NCBI RefSeq assembly: GCF_002632755.1
Contig: NZ_NJAK01000001.1
Coordinates: 124,001 to 188,000 of the forward strand
Length of the DNA stretch: 64,000 bases
From: Xenorhabdus ishibashii
Lineage (GTDB): Bacteria > Pseudomonadota > Gammaproteobacteria > Enterobacterales > Enterobacteriaceae
Reading direction: 5' to 3'
Part shown: piece by piece, positions 18,277-27,779 of the stretch
Layout of the letters: each line of letters starts with the position of its first letter
Position numbering within the stretch: the first letter of the stretch is position 1
The notes under the pieces: model-generated
The model's input: the letters and a program-made list of their open reading frames with translations, nothing else
The model's database searches: none
Told to the model about the DNA's origin: nothing
Position numbers and translations under genes: made by a program

Positions 18277-18540
18277 ATGGCAAACAAAGCCGTTATTTTA
18301 TTAAACGACACAACCGATCACGGCGGTAAAGTAATTACAGCTGTGGGTGGTTATACTTACAAAGGTATTCCCGTTGCCGGAGAAACGGATTTAGTCGAAT
18401 GTCCTAAATGCGAGGGAGTTTTTCCTATTGTCGAAGGCAGTGAGAATTTAAAGAATAATGGGAAAGCTATTGCAGTAGAGGGAATGCATACAGAGTGTGG
18501 CGCTAAACTGATTTCCAGTCAGAAAGAGTTTCTCGCTTAA
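18277..18540 (+). CDS. PAAR-like spike-tip protein
   Basis: The 87-residue protein begins with AVILLNDTTDHGGKVITAVGGYTYKGIPVAG and has CPKCEG and HTECGAKL motifs, the pattern of small single-domain PAAR-like proteins that cap VgrG and bind a metal at the tip. It stands 120 bp after the immunity gene and closes the type VI cargo module. With no attached toxin domain it is probably a structural tip. Confidence 0.8.
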   Translation: MANKAVILLNDTTDHGGKVITAVGGYTYKGIPVAGETDLVECPKCEGVFPIVEGSENLKNNGKAIAVEGMHTECGAKLISSQKEFLA

Positions 18541-18671
18541 TAGAACCACACTGACGCGCTGCGCTTGTCTTCTCCGAGTTACCGGGCTAATACATTTACC
18601 CGGTAGCTCGGAGAGCTGAAAAAACATAACCGTTATTATCGATTATCTTTATATAACTGCACAGATTTTCA

Positions 18672-18968
18672 CGGGATAACGGGGTAAATGACATATTTAT
18701 TATATATTTCATTGCATTACTCTATCCCATACTATCCCAGTCTATCCCGCGACATGGCGTTACCACTTTAAAATCATTTAAATTCAATTAATTACAACCT
18801 ACCAGAGAAAAATATTTTCCGGGATAACCTCCACTGTCACAATATCGCTTTATTTGTAATCACTCTACATTACGGGATAGAGCGGGATAACACGGGATAT
18901 TTTAAATAAATGTAACTAACTGATATTTATTAAAATAGATCTCTCTTATCCCAATATCCCTTTATCCC
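18672..18968. repeat. Iterons: eleven CGGGATA/TATCCC(G) units beside the primase gene
   Basis: Copies are at 18672, 18722, 18732, 18742, 18820, 18873, 18883, 18893 and about 18947, 18955 and 18963. Two groups of three are spaced exactly 10 bp apart, one helical turn, in opposite orientations. The block lies just downstream of the P4-like primase-helicase gene in an otherwise empty AT-rich 450-bp gap. This fits a replication origin or cis replication region recognised by that protein. Origin function is inferred from context. Confidence 0.65.
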
Positions 18969-18992
18969 AACGTTTTTTTCTCCTACGTGATG

Positions 18993-21767
18993 TTAATCCT
19001 CATCCCTGAAAATCAGCACCACAAACCGTCCTTGAGTACCATTGACTGAGATGGTTTTGCTGATAAAGCGATCTTTCTCCGCTTTAACCAGCATTCCAGC
19101 CTCTTCTAAGGCTTCAAAGCCGGATTTCTTCTGTAATCCCTGCAATATCTCTGCTTCAAATACACTGGGGATAATGTGGTATTCCGCCTGTCCGTCATGA
19201 CGGCGGTTATGCACCAGATACCCCGCAAGATCACTAATCCTCATGGCGTGTGAGGTATCAATATCCCCGTTTGGCCTGCCGTAGGTATAAGGCTGAAAGC
19301 GTGACAGCCCGTATTTCTGGATAAAGTCACGCGTTCGCGTTATTACCTGATATTTTTCCCGGTTTCCGATGCCAAAATCGGCTAACCAGTCATCGAAACT
19401 TTGTTTTACCGCAGCATGACTCGCTTCTTTACTCCAGCCGGTGATATGGGATGCCAGCTCTCCAACGGCATCCAGTAACGCGAAACGCACGGCAACGCGC
19501 TTGACTTGCGCTGAGGCTTCTTCTGGCAGGCTATCAAGCCACTCTTTTTCTTTACCGGCAGTCATTTCTATTGCCTGCTCCTGATACTCAGACAACCATT
19601 GAACCCATGCCCGACCCGCTGCACCACAATAGCGTTTGGATTCACGCTTAATGGCTCTTGCATGAGAATCACCATCCTCATAGCCATTGAAACATGCCGT
19701 ATCAATAAAGGGTACACTGAGCAGCCTGACAAGCTGTCCGGCTTTTGGGGTGATCCCACCTTTTATCAGAAACGTTTCTAAATCTTCCTCACCTGTTGAA
19801 AGAGCAGCAATCTTCCAGCGGATCACGGCACGGTTCCCACCTTCCCGTTTTCCCTGAATTTTACCGACACCGTTAAACAGGCTGTAGGCACTGTTAGCGA
19901 CTTCCTTCGGATTCGAGCTTTGTCCGATTTCGTCAATGGGCATAAAGCCATCATTACGGGCTGCGGCCTCATTGTTTAAACCGTGGTTAGTACCATGCCA
20001 TGATAATTTCAGTTCTTCGGGATCACCGTATAAGCTGCTGGCCGCCTCAACGGTGGTGGTTTTCCCTGCGGAGGATTGGGCGAATAAATGCACACCAAAG
20101 CAGGTCCCGCCTGTCAGTGAATTAAGTGGGGCAGACAATCCCACCAGTACGCCCAGCATCATTGAGCGGTTGCCTTGCAGTAATGACGCAACGTGTGTTT
20201 TCCACTGTTCGGCGCTTCCCCTGACCACATAACCGGCAATGGCAGATGTGCCGCCACTGAACGCGACAGGCATATAGGGCTGACCGATGATTTCACCGTC
20301 CGGCATGACATATGCGCCGCAGTGCCAGCCTGCTTTCTGTGTCACAACCCATTCACGGCGATCGCCGCTGCGTTGCAGATGCTCAGCTAAAACAGGCAAC
20401 AGACTGTTTTTTACGGTGATGTTCATTCCTCGCGAACGCAGTCTAGCCCAGCCAACCGGCATCCCGATTTCACGGCGGGGAAGTGCTTCTACAATATATT
20501 TTCCTGTGCCTTCCTGACGTAGCTTAATAATGAGATAACCTTCGCTGCCATCATTGCCAATACCAACGATTTCCATGTAATCACTCAGCCATTTTTCGAC
20601 TTCGACGATTTCGCCACCTTGTTCTTTCGGTTCAACCCAATAAATCCCATTCTTGCGGATATCGATATGGGGTTTTAGCGGGTCGTATCCTTTCTCTCGG
20701 TATTCATCTGAATCAGTGGTTACAGATTTTGACACTGCTACGTTCTCTACCGCCTGATACAATCCATTACTGAATGCCTGCTTTGCGGCCTCAATACCAT
20801 GCTGCTGGCGATAATCATCCCAATCGGCTTTGTATTCCGTAGGTGGTAACGTAACCCAACCATTCACTGCAAGAGCCGCTTTCTCTGCTGAAACCTTGCC
20901 GATATTTACCTTTGGTCTGCCGTTCTTATCCAGTTCGTCGGGATGATGCCAGTCATTATCTGCTGCCAGAATAATTTTCGTGCCCGGCCAACGCTCCCTA
21001 ACGGTTTTAGCGACAGAATACAAATTGCCAGCATCCAGCGCCGCCAGAACAGTGCCTTTATAGAGTTGGCTAACCGTCAGTGCCGTGGCATAACCCTCGG
21101 TAATGATTAGCGTGTCGGGATTTTTTTCCAGTTCTGATACAGTAATAAATGCGCCTTTCTTCTGGCTGCCAGACAGTAATTTTTTCTCACCGTCAGGTTT
21201 GATGATTTGTGCACCAGTGACCTTTTTATCTAACGCTGTCAGTACCAATAATAGGGAATCATCTTCCAGTAAACGCTGATTATGGTGTTGTAGTCCCTTT
21301 GCAGCCAGATAGGGCGATGGCCCAGCAACAGTTTGAGCCATCAGTGCCGCGACTCTTTTGGCAATCGGCTGTACTGGATAAGTGATTTCTTTGGCTGGTT
21401 TGGATTCTGGCAAAGGTAATGCCAGTACGTTAGCAACAATCTTAGCAGCCTCAAGAACTGAGATACGGTTGGTTTTCGCTACTAAATCCAATCCATCGCC
21501 GTAGTTCGGAAGATCACACTGGCGACAGTGCCAGTTGCCGTGATGGTGGTCATCAATAAAGTGAAAACGGTCGGTGCCGCCGCAGACAGGGCAAGCGCTA
21601 TGTTTACCCTTTGCAGGAATATCGATACCACAGGCAGGTAACAGATTTTCCCAATGGTACATAGCGGATTGCTTCACGGTTTGGATAAATTCGAGCGGTT
21701 TTTGGCTGTCTGATTTATCCAAAGATGTCAATTTAGGGCGAGTTTGGTTATGCTGTGTATCAGCCAT
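18993..21767 (-). CDS. P4 alpha-like primase-helicase
   Basis: The 924-residue protein has an N-terminal primase zinc ribbon (C59, C62, C81, C84: CPVCGGTDRF and WHCRQCD), a TOPRIM domain (IITEGYATAL near 215, KIILAADND near 265) and a C-terminal DUF927-type helicase domain. The latter has Walker A AQSSAGKTTT near residue 560 and FMPIDEIGQ as a Walker B-like segment. This is the multi-domain layout of phage P4 alpha protein and related satellite replication proteins, which initiate replication at iteron origins. The protein is longer than P4 alpha (about 777 residues). Iterons lie directly downstream and AlpA upstream, so the right third of the island is a P4-like satellite replication module. 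Confidence 0.9.
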   Translation of the reverse strand: MADTQHNQTRPKLTSLDKSDSQKPLEFIQTVKQSAMYHWENLLPACGIDIPAKGKHSACPVCGGTDRFHFIDDHHHGNWHCRQCDLPNYGDGLDLVAKTNRISVLEAAKIVANVLALPLPESKPAKEITYPVQPIAKRVAALMAQTVAGPSPYLAAKGLQHHNQRLLEDDSLLLVLTALDKKVTGAQIIKPDGEKKLLSGSQKKGAFITVSELEKNPDTLIITEGYATALTVSQLYKGTVLAALDAGNLYSVAKTVRERWPGTKIILAADNDWHHPDELDKNGRPKVNIGKVSAEKAALAVNGWVTLPPTEYKADWDDYRQQHGIEAAKQAFSNGLYQAVENVAVSKSVTTDSDEYREKGYDPLKPHIDIRKNGIYWVEPKEQGGEIVEVEKWLSDYMEIVGIGNDGSEGYLIIKLRQEGTGKYIVEALPRREIGMPVGWARLRSRGMNITVKNSLLPVLAEHLQRSGDRREWVVTQKAGWHCGAYVMPDGEIIGQPYMPVAFSGGTSAIAGYVVRGSAEQWKTHVASLLQGNRSMMLGVLVGLSAPLNSLTGGTCFGVHLFAQSSAGKTTTVEAASSLYGDPEELKLSWHGTNHGLNNEAAARNDGFMPIDEIGQSSNPKEVANSAYSLFNGVGKIQGKREGGNRAVIRWKIAALSTGEEDLETFLIKGGITPKAGQLVRLLSVPFIDTACFNGYEDGDSHARAIKRESKRYCGAAGRAWVQWLSEYQEQAIEMTAGKEKEWLDSLPEEASAQVKRVAVRFALLDAVGELASHITGWSKEASHAAVKQSFDDWLADFGIGNREKYQVITRTRDFIQKYGLSRFQPYTYGRPNGDIDTSHAMRISDLAGYLVHNRRHDGQAEYHIIPSVFEAEILQGLQKKSGFEALEEAGMLVKAEKDRFISKTISVNGTQGRFVVLIFRDED

Positions 21768-21899
21768 TATCGTTACTCCAATTAACGGTTATTGGTCAGA
21801 CGCCTCAGATGTGTTCCAGCACACTGGGGCGTTGTTTTTTCATATTGATATAGGTAATGTGTAATGACACATAAACACATTACAGTGAGTGTAATTGAC

Positions 21900-22079
21900 A
21901 TGTCAACACACAAAAATACTCGTCGGGGCAATCCCCCATTCCAATTCAGACTTGATCCTGAACTACGGGCGCTCATGGAAATAGCCCAGGCACAAGATGG
22001 CGATGAGTCTTTAGCTGCGTGGATTAAGCGCATTGTCCGCAGAGAATTGCAGTCAAGAGGTATTGAATCTAACCTCTGA
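21900..22079 (+). CDS. Small ribbon-helix-helix-like DNA-binding protein
   Basis: From the ATG at 21900 the protein has 59 residues: a basic start (STHKNTRRGNPPF), a strand FQFRLDPELRALMEIAQ and helices LAAWIKRIVRRELQSRG. This is the size and pattern of Arc/CopG-like or YlcI/YnfO-like regulators found in P4-type satellites. A longer form starting at 21864 is possible. It is divergent from the primase gene and convergent with alpA, suggesting control of the replication module. Confidence 0.65.
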   Translation: MSTHKNTRRGNPPFQFRLDPELRALMEIAQAQDGDESLAAWIKRIVRRELQSRGIESNL

Positions 22080-22151
22080 AAAAAGCAAGTTAAGGGTAGG
22101 CAAGTGCTACCCTTAGTTTTTTTATTCTTATCAAATGGTAGGTACATGTCA

Positions 22152-22361
22152 TTAAATTCCACGAGACTCAGCAATCCGCTGATCTACCCAGCCATCAATT
22201 TCTGATTCAACAAACGCAACCGAACGAGGGCCGATTTTGACTTGCTTCGGGAACTTATCTTCTTTAATCAGCCTGTAGATCCATGCCTTGCTGTAGCCCG
22301 TTCTGCGCTGAACTTCTGGCAGGCGAATAAGACTTTCTTTAGATGTTGTAATCGTTGGCAT
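22152..22361 (-). CDS. AlpA-family transcriptional regulator
   Basis: The 69-residue protein has the AlpA/MerR-like winged helix: SLIRLPEVQRRTGYSKAWIYRLIKEDKFPKQVKIGPRSVAFVESEIDGWVDQRIAESRG. AlpA proteins activate the integrase or replication genes of P4-like elements and control excision. Gene length is normal. It lies upstream of the primase gene on the same strand and 1.1 kb from the integrase, the usual satellite arrangement. Confidence 0.95.
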   Translation of the reverse strand: MPTITTSKESLIRLPEVQRRTGYSKAWIYRLIKEDKFPKQVKIGPRSVAFVESEIDGWVDQRIAESRGI

Positions 22362-22804
22362 GTATACCCCCTGTTATCGAGTCCTTGAAATGCCTTGGTA
22401 GACGTTACTTGATGACAGAGGATTATTTAAAAATTCTGTTTAATTGAAAGCGTAAACTCTTTATTCAATTTGTAGAATTAATTGTTGACTGGATGAAAAG
22501 CAGACTTTTGTGCCACGGACACACAAGGATGGAAAATAACCAATGATATAAATGGAATATCATGATATTTATGTTGAAAATTAAAAGATTGACGATACAA
22601 GAATTGTAAAAGAAATCGTTGACAACGATTTGATTGTATGACTTTAGTCTTTATGTTTTGTACAAAAACCATACTTTGCTATCAGTGCCAGCAAAGTATG
22701 AAAAATAGTCAAATTTTATTTTTCTATATGAAAGGTTAAATCTATGGTCATCCTCGACCTTGTTTCTCTGGGACAGAACGTCAAATTCTGATCCAGAATT
22801 TAGG
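22362..22804. other. Intergenic region upstream of alpA
   Basis: No gene is seen in these 443 AT-rich bases. The half next to 22361 should hold the alpA promoter. The other half holds the hairpin at 22670-22700. Confidence 0.6.
22670..22700 (-). terminator. Hairpin terminator for the membrane-protein gene at 22805-23239
   Basis: CATACTTTGCT and AGCAAAGTATG form a perfect 11-bp stem with a 9-base loop. On the minus strand it is followed by GTTTTTG. It lies 105 bp beyond the stop codon of the minus-strand gene. Confidence 0.65.
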
Positions 22805-23239
22805 TTATATTAGTTTTTGCATCCAATCTACGAGTGGTGTAATGATTCTTATATATCCTCCATATGCCCATAGAAAGGTACCAAATATTGTTAAAAAAAC
22901 GCCAAGCATTTCAGATTTTATCTCTTCTCGCACTTCGATACGTGCCCTGATAAGATTTTCTTCTCTCATTTTTTTAGATTCTTCTACACTAAGCGGGGGG
23001 CCTGTAACGCCACTACGCGAACTTATTTCTACTTCACGATTAGCTAGTTTTTTCAAAGTGGTATATTTGATTGTATGTATTAAGCCAAAGGCTAAAACCA
23101 TTGCGCCTGAGCTGGCAAATAAGTTCATGTCATTAAGGTATTGGCCAAACAAAAAACTCAAACTACAAAAAATGATCAACAGGGCTATAGATGCTTTAGC
23201 ACCAAGTATTGTTAAAAAGATTGCTCTAAATTTTTGCAT
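22805..23239 (-). CDS. Hypothetical membrane protein of the island
   Basis: The 144-residue protein has membrane segments at about 10-30 and 38-58, a charged cytoplasmic helix (about 60-108, SVEESKKMREENLIRARIEVREEIKSE) and a third segment at about 112-132. I recognise no family or motif. It is AT-rich and stands alone between alpA and the integrase, the place where P4-type satellites keep variable cargo, often phage-defence genes. Function unknown. Confidence 0.6.
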   Translation of the reverse strand: MQKFRAIFLTILGAKASIALLIIFCSLSFLFGQYLNDMNLFASSGAMVLAFGLIHTIKYTTLKKLANREVEISSRSGVTGPPLSVEESKKMREENLIRARIEVREEIKSEMLGVFLTIFGTFLWAYGGYIRIITPLVDWMQKLI

Positions 23240-23315
23240 TATTATTCTCCCCGCAATAGCTGTGATTTAATCTTTTTTGCTTGATGTCCTGACTACGGAG
23301 TGCCACCCTTACAAG

Positions 23316-23393
23316 TTATTTCATCCAGTAACCAAAATTCATATCTTCGCGTTCTACAGCATCATTCAATTGTTGGCGTAGCTCTGGGGTAAT
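23316..23393 (-). pseudogene. Possible end fragment of a small Arc-like gene
   Basis: On the minus strand a short open stretch reads ITPELRQQLNDAVEREDMN and ends FGYWMK before a stop, with another stop immediately upstream. The composition resembles the C-terminal half of small Arc-type regulators. No start or ribosome binding site exists, so it is at best a remnant. Confidence 0.3.
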
Positions 23394-23497
23394 TCAATGC
23401 TAGAAAGTTGGAGACCAGTCTTCACCTTTAAGGGAGAACTTCACAACGGTAATAGATTATTTAGATTAAATAAAGATCAAAATATCATTTCTTGTAG

Positions 23498-24763
23498 TCA
23501 CTTCTTCCGGTGTTTTTTAGCAAAATCATACGGTGTGATATGTTTTTCCCTGTTGGCATCTAGATAATCAGCCCACCATTGCACCATCAACCGTCGCTCA
23601 TCTAAATGTTTAGAGGTGTGAATATAGGCAGCTCTGACGTTTTTTCTTTCAACGTGGCTTAACTGGCGTTCGATGGCATCATCATTCCATAATCCTGATT
23701 CACCCATAGCCCCGCGCGCCATTGTTCTGAATCCATGACCGCAAACATCGGTTTTGGTATCGTAGCCCATGCCACGCAAGGCGTTATTAACCGTGCTTTC
23801 ACTCATGACCTTTTGTGGATCGTGATCGTTAGGGAACATGACTTCACAGTCACCGCTCAGTTCGCGTAATGATTTGAACAAAATGACAGCCTGACGACTC
23901 AAAGGGACAATATGCTCCGTTTTCATTTTCATGCCCCGTTCGGAGAATTTAACGCCTTTAATGGCTTTTCTTGTGGCAGGGATTTTCCAGACAGCATTTT
24001 CAAGGTCGAGTTCTTCCCAACGGGCAAATCTCAATTCACTGGAACGGACAAATGTTAATAAAGTCAGTTCCACCGCGATACGAGTGATTAAGCGTCCACG
24101 ATAGCGAGAAAGTCGGCTTAAAAATTCAGGTAAACGTTCGTGGGGAAGGGCGGGGTGATGTTTAGATTTAACAGTGGAAAGTGCGCCAGCCATATCGTTA
24201 GCCGGATTGGAATCAAGAATATCGTTCTGGACAGCGTAACGCATGATAGATGTCACCCGTTGCTGTAATCGCTGGGCAATATCATGTTTTCCATCAGCAT
24301 CAACGGTTTTGATCGGCGCTAACAGTTGGCTTGTCCGTAAAGTGGAAATATCAAGCCTGCCAATATGCGGGAATATATAATGTTCAAGGCTGCGTAGAAT
24401 GCGGTTGCCGTGATCTTCGCTCCAACGTTTGTTGCTGGCGTGCCAGTCACGGGCGACTTTTTCAAAGGTATGTTTTCCTTTTGCCCCTGCATGTGCGTCT
24501 TTTTTCTCGGCTTTGGGATCAATGCCCTGAGCAATCAACTTCTTAGCGTCGTCTCTTTTGGTACGAGCACCCGCTAAAGAGATGGCCGGATAGACACCGA
24601 AAGCCAGTCGGTCTTCTTTTTTATCGGTGGGGCGGTAGTACTTCATACGCCAGTACTTCGAGCCGCGTGTCGTAACTTCTAAATAGAGACCGCCGCCATC
24701 GGCGAGTTTGTAGGTTTTTTCTTTGGGCTTTGCTGTTTCGATTTGTCGTGCGTTTAGTTTCAT
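23498..24763 (-). CDS. P4-type site-specific integrase of the tRNA-Leu island
   Basis: The 421-residue protein has the N-terminal DUF4102 arm-binding domain (LNARQIETAKPKEKTYKLADGGGLYLEV), a central SAM-like domain and a C-terminal catalytic domain. The latter has FVRSSELRFARWEE (Arg I), HGFRTMARGAMG (HxxR) and the nucleophile tyrosine in RAAYIHTSKH. It is full length for the family. The chosen ATG at 24763 starts the conserved MKLNARQ; four more codons upstream are open. It lies about 160 bp from the tRNA-Leu 3' end with which it should recombine. The duplicate of that end at 842 marks the other side of its island. Confidence 0.95.
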   Translation of the reverse strand: MKLNARQIETAKPKEKTYKLADGGGLYLEVTTRGSKYWRMKYYRPTDKKEDRLAFGVYPAISLAGARTKRDDAKKLIAQGIDPKAEKKDAHAGAKGKHTFEKVARDWHASNKRWSEDHGNRILRSLEHYIFPHIGRLDISTLRTSQLLAPIKTVDADGKHDIAQRLQQRVTSIMRYAVQNDILDSNPANDMAGALSTVKSKHHPALPHERLPEFLSRLSRYRGRLITRIAVELTLLTFVRSSELRFARWEELDLENAVWKIPATRKAIKGVKFSERGMKMKTEHIVPLSRQAVILFKSLRELSGDCEVMFPNDHDPQKVMSESTVNNALRGMGYDTKTDVCGHGFRTMARGAMGESGLWNDDAIERQLSHVERKNVRAAYIHTSKHLDERRLMVQWWADYLDANREKHITPYDFAKKHRKK

Positions 24764-24794
24764 TATAAGGGGCACATTTAAAATAGAAGTGTAG

Positions 24795-24813
24795 ATGCCC
24801 CTGATTATGCCCC
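24795..24813 (+). repeat. Putative integrase arm-type site, right end
   Basis: ATGCCCCTGATTATGCCCC pairs with the near-identical 918-936 sequence. It lies between the integrase start and the tRNA-Leu attachment core and overlaps the likely integrase promoter, which would allow self-regulation. Confidence 0.5.
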
Positions 24814-24923
24814 GCCGTACATGTTGATTGCAATAGACTAGAGTAGACCTAAAAAGAAAAGACCTGTGATTAATCAGGTCTTTCTAGGAGTTAGTTTACT
24901 AGTGTAGACGTTAGTAAACTTAT

Positions 24924-24945
24924 ATTTGGTGCCCAGGGCGGGACT
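24924..24945. repeat. Right attachment-site copy within tRNA-Leu
   Basis: ATTTGGTGCCCAGGGCGGGACT covers the CCA end and part of the acceptor and T-arm of tRNA-Leu. It matches 842-862 apart from one C. Confidence 0.75.
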
Positions 24946-25013
24946 TGAACCCGCACAGCCTAAAGGCCGAGGGATTTTAAATCCCTTGTGTCTACCGATT
25001 TCACCACCTGGGC
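24927..25013 (-). tRNA. leuZ: tRNA-Leu (UAA)
   Basis: The 87-base gene has a matched acceptor stem (GCCCAGG/CCTGGGC), a long variable arm, anticodon TAA within GGGATTTAAAATCCC and an encoded CCA. It is last of three tRNA genes in the order Gly-Cys-Leu, as in the E. coli glyW-cysT-leuZ operon. Its 3' end serves as integration target for the island to its left, and the tRNA remains intact. Confidence 0.97.
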
Positions 25014-25019
25014 TAAATT

Positions 25020-25093
25020 TGGAGGCGCGTCCCGGAGTCGAACCGAGGTTGACGGATTTGCAATCCGCTGCATGGCCACTCTGCCAACGCGCC
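25020..25093 (-). tRNA. cysT: tRNA-Cys (GCA)
   Basis: The 74-base gene has acceptor GGCGCGT/ACGCGCC, anticodon GCA in GGATTGCAAATCC and an encoded CCA. It lies 6 bp from tRNA-Leu. Confidence 0.97.
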
Positions 25094-25098
25094 TTCTT

Positions 25099-25174
<76 letters not shown>

Positions 25175-25318
25175 CCTTCCTCGAACTGCTTGATTTACTT
25201 AATTTGTTTTGTAAATCTCACATGCCGTTCGATGCGTTGCATTCTACTTACTTCACGAAATGAGTCAACACAATTATTTATAAAACTCGTTCGTTCGATT
25301 GTTTTTACGTCATTTCGA

Positions 25319-25867
25319 TCAACCTTCACGCAAATCATTCCATGCAGCGCTCAAATATTGAAACATTGACCAGAACGTCAAGACCGCAGCAGCATATAAT
25401 AGGATGAATCCTCCCACTTCGAGTTCAATGCAAGGACGCCACAATAAGGCAACCAATGCCGCCATTTGTGCTGTAGTTTTTATTTTTCCCATCCAAGAAA
25501 CGGCTACACTACTGCGTTTTCCCAATTCTGCCATCCACTCACGCAAAGAAGATATGATGATCTCACGAGCAATCATCGTCGCAGCAGGTAACGTAATCCA
25601 CCACGTATGGTAATGTTCTGCAATCAGCACCAGCGCAATAGCTACCATAACTTTATCCGCTACCGGATCAAGAAATGCACCAAAACGCGTCGTCTGTTTC
25701 CACAAACGGGCAAGAAAACCATCAAACCAGTCTGTTGCAGCAGCGATAATAAAGATAATGGCACATAACATCGGTGCCCATTGGAATGGCAAGTAAAATG
25801 CCAAAACAAAGAATGGAATTAAGGCAATACGAAATAGGGTAAGCCATGTTGGAATATTTAATTGCAT
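25319..25867 (-). CDS. pgsA: CDP-diacylglycerol-glycerol-3-phosphate 3-phosphatidyltransferase
   Basis: The 182-residue membrane enzyme makes phosphatidylglycerol phosphate from CDP-diacylglycerol and glycerol 3-phosphate in the inner membrane. The CDP-alcohol phosphotransferase signature is complete: DWFDGFLAR followed by [10 protein letters not shown]. Length and start ([14 protein letters not shown]) match the enterobacterial enzyme, with four or five hydrophobic segments. It lies between the tRNA cluster and uvrC, the standard enterobacterial order. Confidence 0.97.
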   Translation of the reverse strand: MQLNIPTWLTLFRIALIPFFVLAFYLPFQWAPMLCAIIFIIAAATDWFDGFLARLWKQTTRFGAFLDPVADKVMVAIALVLIAEHYHTWWITLPAATMIAREIIISSLREWMAELGKRSSVAVSWMGKIKTTAQMAALVALLWRPCIELEVGGFILLYAAAVLTFWSMFQYLSAAWNDLREG

Positions 25868-25923
25868 AATGCTTAGTAACTATCTGGCTAAGTTAAGTTT
25901 CTCAGTATGGTGCATCAATACTT

Positions 25924-27756
25924 CTAGTGTTTCAATGCATTATAGATTTTTTCTGCCAGTGCATAAGAAATAGAAGGCACTTTTGCGATCTCTTCTACAC
26001 TTGCGTTGCGTAAAGACTGTAATCCACCCATATATTTAAGTAACATTTGTCTACGTTTTGGCCCAATACCATCAATCGACTCCAATGTACTGGTCTTTTT
26101 CACTTTTTCCCGACGCTGACGATGCCCTGTAATGGCATGTTTGTGAGATTCATCACGAATATGTTGAATAACATGTAACGCAGGTGAATCAGGAGGAAGT
26201 GCTATCCCTTCTCCTTCCGCTTCAAAAAATAGGGTTTCTAACCCAGCCTTACGATCACTGCCTTTCGCAACACCAATGAGCTTAGGATATTTTTTATTCC
26301 ATTCAACCTCTAAAGAATCGAAAACTTCAATCGCACGTGCAAGCTGCCCTTTTCCACCATCAATAAAAATAATGTCCGGGATTTTTGTCTGATCGATAGC
26401 TTTGCTATATCGACGACGCAAGACTTGGTTCATCGCAGCATAATCATCACCTGGGGTGATATCTGTAATATTATAGCGTCGATATTCTGCACGAACCGGA
26501 CCATTAGCATCAAAAACAACACATGATGCAACAGTTTGTTCTCCCATCGTGTGACTGATGTCGAAACATTCCATACGTCGGATTTTTTCAAGATCGACAA
26601 ATGTGGCCAGTGATTCTAATCGCTGATGAATTGTCGATTGTTGGGAGAGTTTGGTAATCAACGCTGTTGCAGCATTGGTACGCGCCAATTTTAAATAACG
26701 CGCCCTATCTCCTCTTGGTCGTGCTTGGATATAGATTTTTCTACCCGATATTTCAGAAAGCGATTCTTCCAATAGCTCTTTTTCAGGTAATGCGAAATCC
26801 AGTAAAATTTCTGACGGCAATGTCCTGTTTTGGCTTCCTTGGAGATAGAATTGACCAAGGAAAGTTTGCACTACTTCATCTAATGTTGTATCAACTGGAA
26901 TTTTTGGATAATAACTTCGGCTGCCCAATATCTTACCCTGACGGATAAATAAAACATGCACACAGGCCATCCCCGCCTCAAAAGCGACACTGATAACATC
27001 GAGATCATCACCTTTTCCGGAAACAAATTGTCGTTCAGTGACTTGCCGCACAGCCTGAATCTGGTCGCGATAACGAGCAGCTTCTTCAAATTTAAGCTGT
27101 TGGCTTGCTTCTTCCATTTTTGCTACCAGCTTATCCAATACTTGCTGATCTTTCCCCGCCAAAAACAAGCGGACATATTCAACTTGCTGCTGATATTCTT
27201 CATCCGTTACAAATCCCTTAACACAAGGGGCAAGGCAGCGTCCAATCTGATATTGCAAACAAGGTCTAGAACGATTGCGATACACGCTGTCTTCACATTG
27301 GCGAATAGGAAATAATTTCTGCAATAAAGCCAAAGTATCGCGTATTGCATGAGAATTGGGGAATGGGCCGAAATATTCTCCCTTTGCATGCTTGGTTCCA
27401 CGATATAAGGTTAAACGGGGATGGATATCACTACTCAAGAAAATATAAGGATAAGATTTATCATCTCTCAGTAATACATTGTAGCGAGGCTGATACAGCT
27501 TGATGTAGTTATGTTCGAGCAGAAGCGCCTCTGTCTCTGTATGGGTAACGGTGACATCTATCTGGACGATGTTTTTCACTAATGATTCTGTTTTGCGGCT
27601 ACTAACCTGCACCCGAAAGTAGCTAGATAACCGTTTTTTTAGATCCTTGGCTTTACCAACATAGATCACTGTGCCAGTGATATCATACATGCGGTAGACG
27701 CCTGGCTGACTGGTAACTGTTTTTAAAAATACCTTTGAATTAAATAGTTCTGCCAC
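25924..27756 (-). CDS. uvrC: UvrABC excinuclease subunit C
   Basis: The 610-residue DNA-repair nuclease makes both incisions around lesions handed over by UvrB. It shows the GIY-YIG domain at the N-terminus ([25 protein letters not shown]), a Cys-rich patch, the UvrB-binding UVR motif (about 205-235), the RNase H-like domain with ECFDISH, and C-terminal helix-hairpin-helix motifs ([18 protein letters not shown]). Length is normal. It lies 23 bp after uvrY, with which it forms the conserved operon. Confidence 0.98.
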   Translation of the reverse strand: MAELFNSKVFLKTVTSQPGVYRMYDITGTVIYVGKAKDLKKRLSSYFRVQVSSRKTESLVKNIVQIDVTVTHTETEALLLEHNYIKLYQPRYNVLLRDDKSYPYIFLSSDIHPRLTLYRGTKHAKGEYFGPFPNSHAIRDTLALLQKLFPIRQCEDSVYRNRSRPCLQYQIGRCLAPCVKGFVTDEEYQQQVEYVRLFLAGKDQQVLDKLVAKMEEASQQLKFEEAARYRDQIQAVRQVTERQFVSGKGDDLDVISVAFEAGMACVHVLFIRQGKILGSRSYYPKIPVDTTLDEVVQTFLGQFYLQGSQNRTLPSEILLDFALPEKELLEESLSEISGRKIYIQARPRGDRARYLKLARTNAATALITKLSQQSTIHQRLESLATFVDLEKIRRMECFDISHTMGEQTVASCVVFDANGPVRAEYRRYNITDITPGDDYAAMNQVLRRRYSKAIDQTKIPDIIFIDGGKGQLARAIEVFDSLEVEWNKKYPKLIGVAKGSDRKAGLETLFFEAEGEGIALPPDSPALHVIQHIRDESHKHAITGHRQRREKVKKTSTLESIDGIGPKRRQMLLKYMGGLQSLRNASVEEIAKVPSISYALAEKIYNALKH

Positions 27757-27779
27757 AATTGATCACCCATCAAATCTTA

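Noticed and set aside
18672-18968. Regular short repeats considered as a CRISPR array
   Set aside because: Units are 7-8 bp with 2-3 bp gaps and mixed orientation; there are no 25-40 bp repeats with unique spacers and no cas genes anywhere in the window.
21782-22174. 130-codon minus-strand frame upstream of the primase
   Set aside because: It overlaps the better-supported ribbon-helix-helix gene and part of alpA's downstream region, with no family resemblance.
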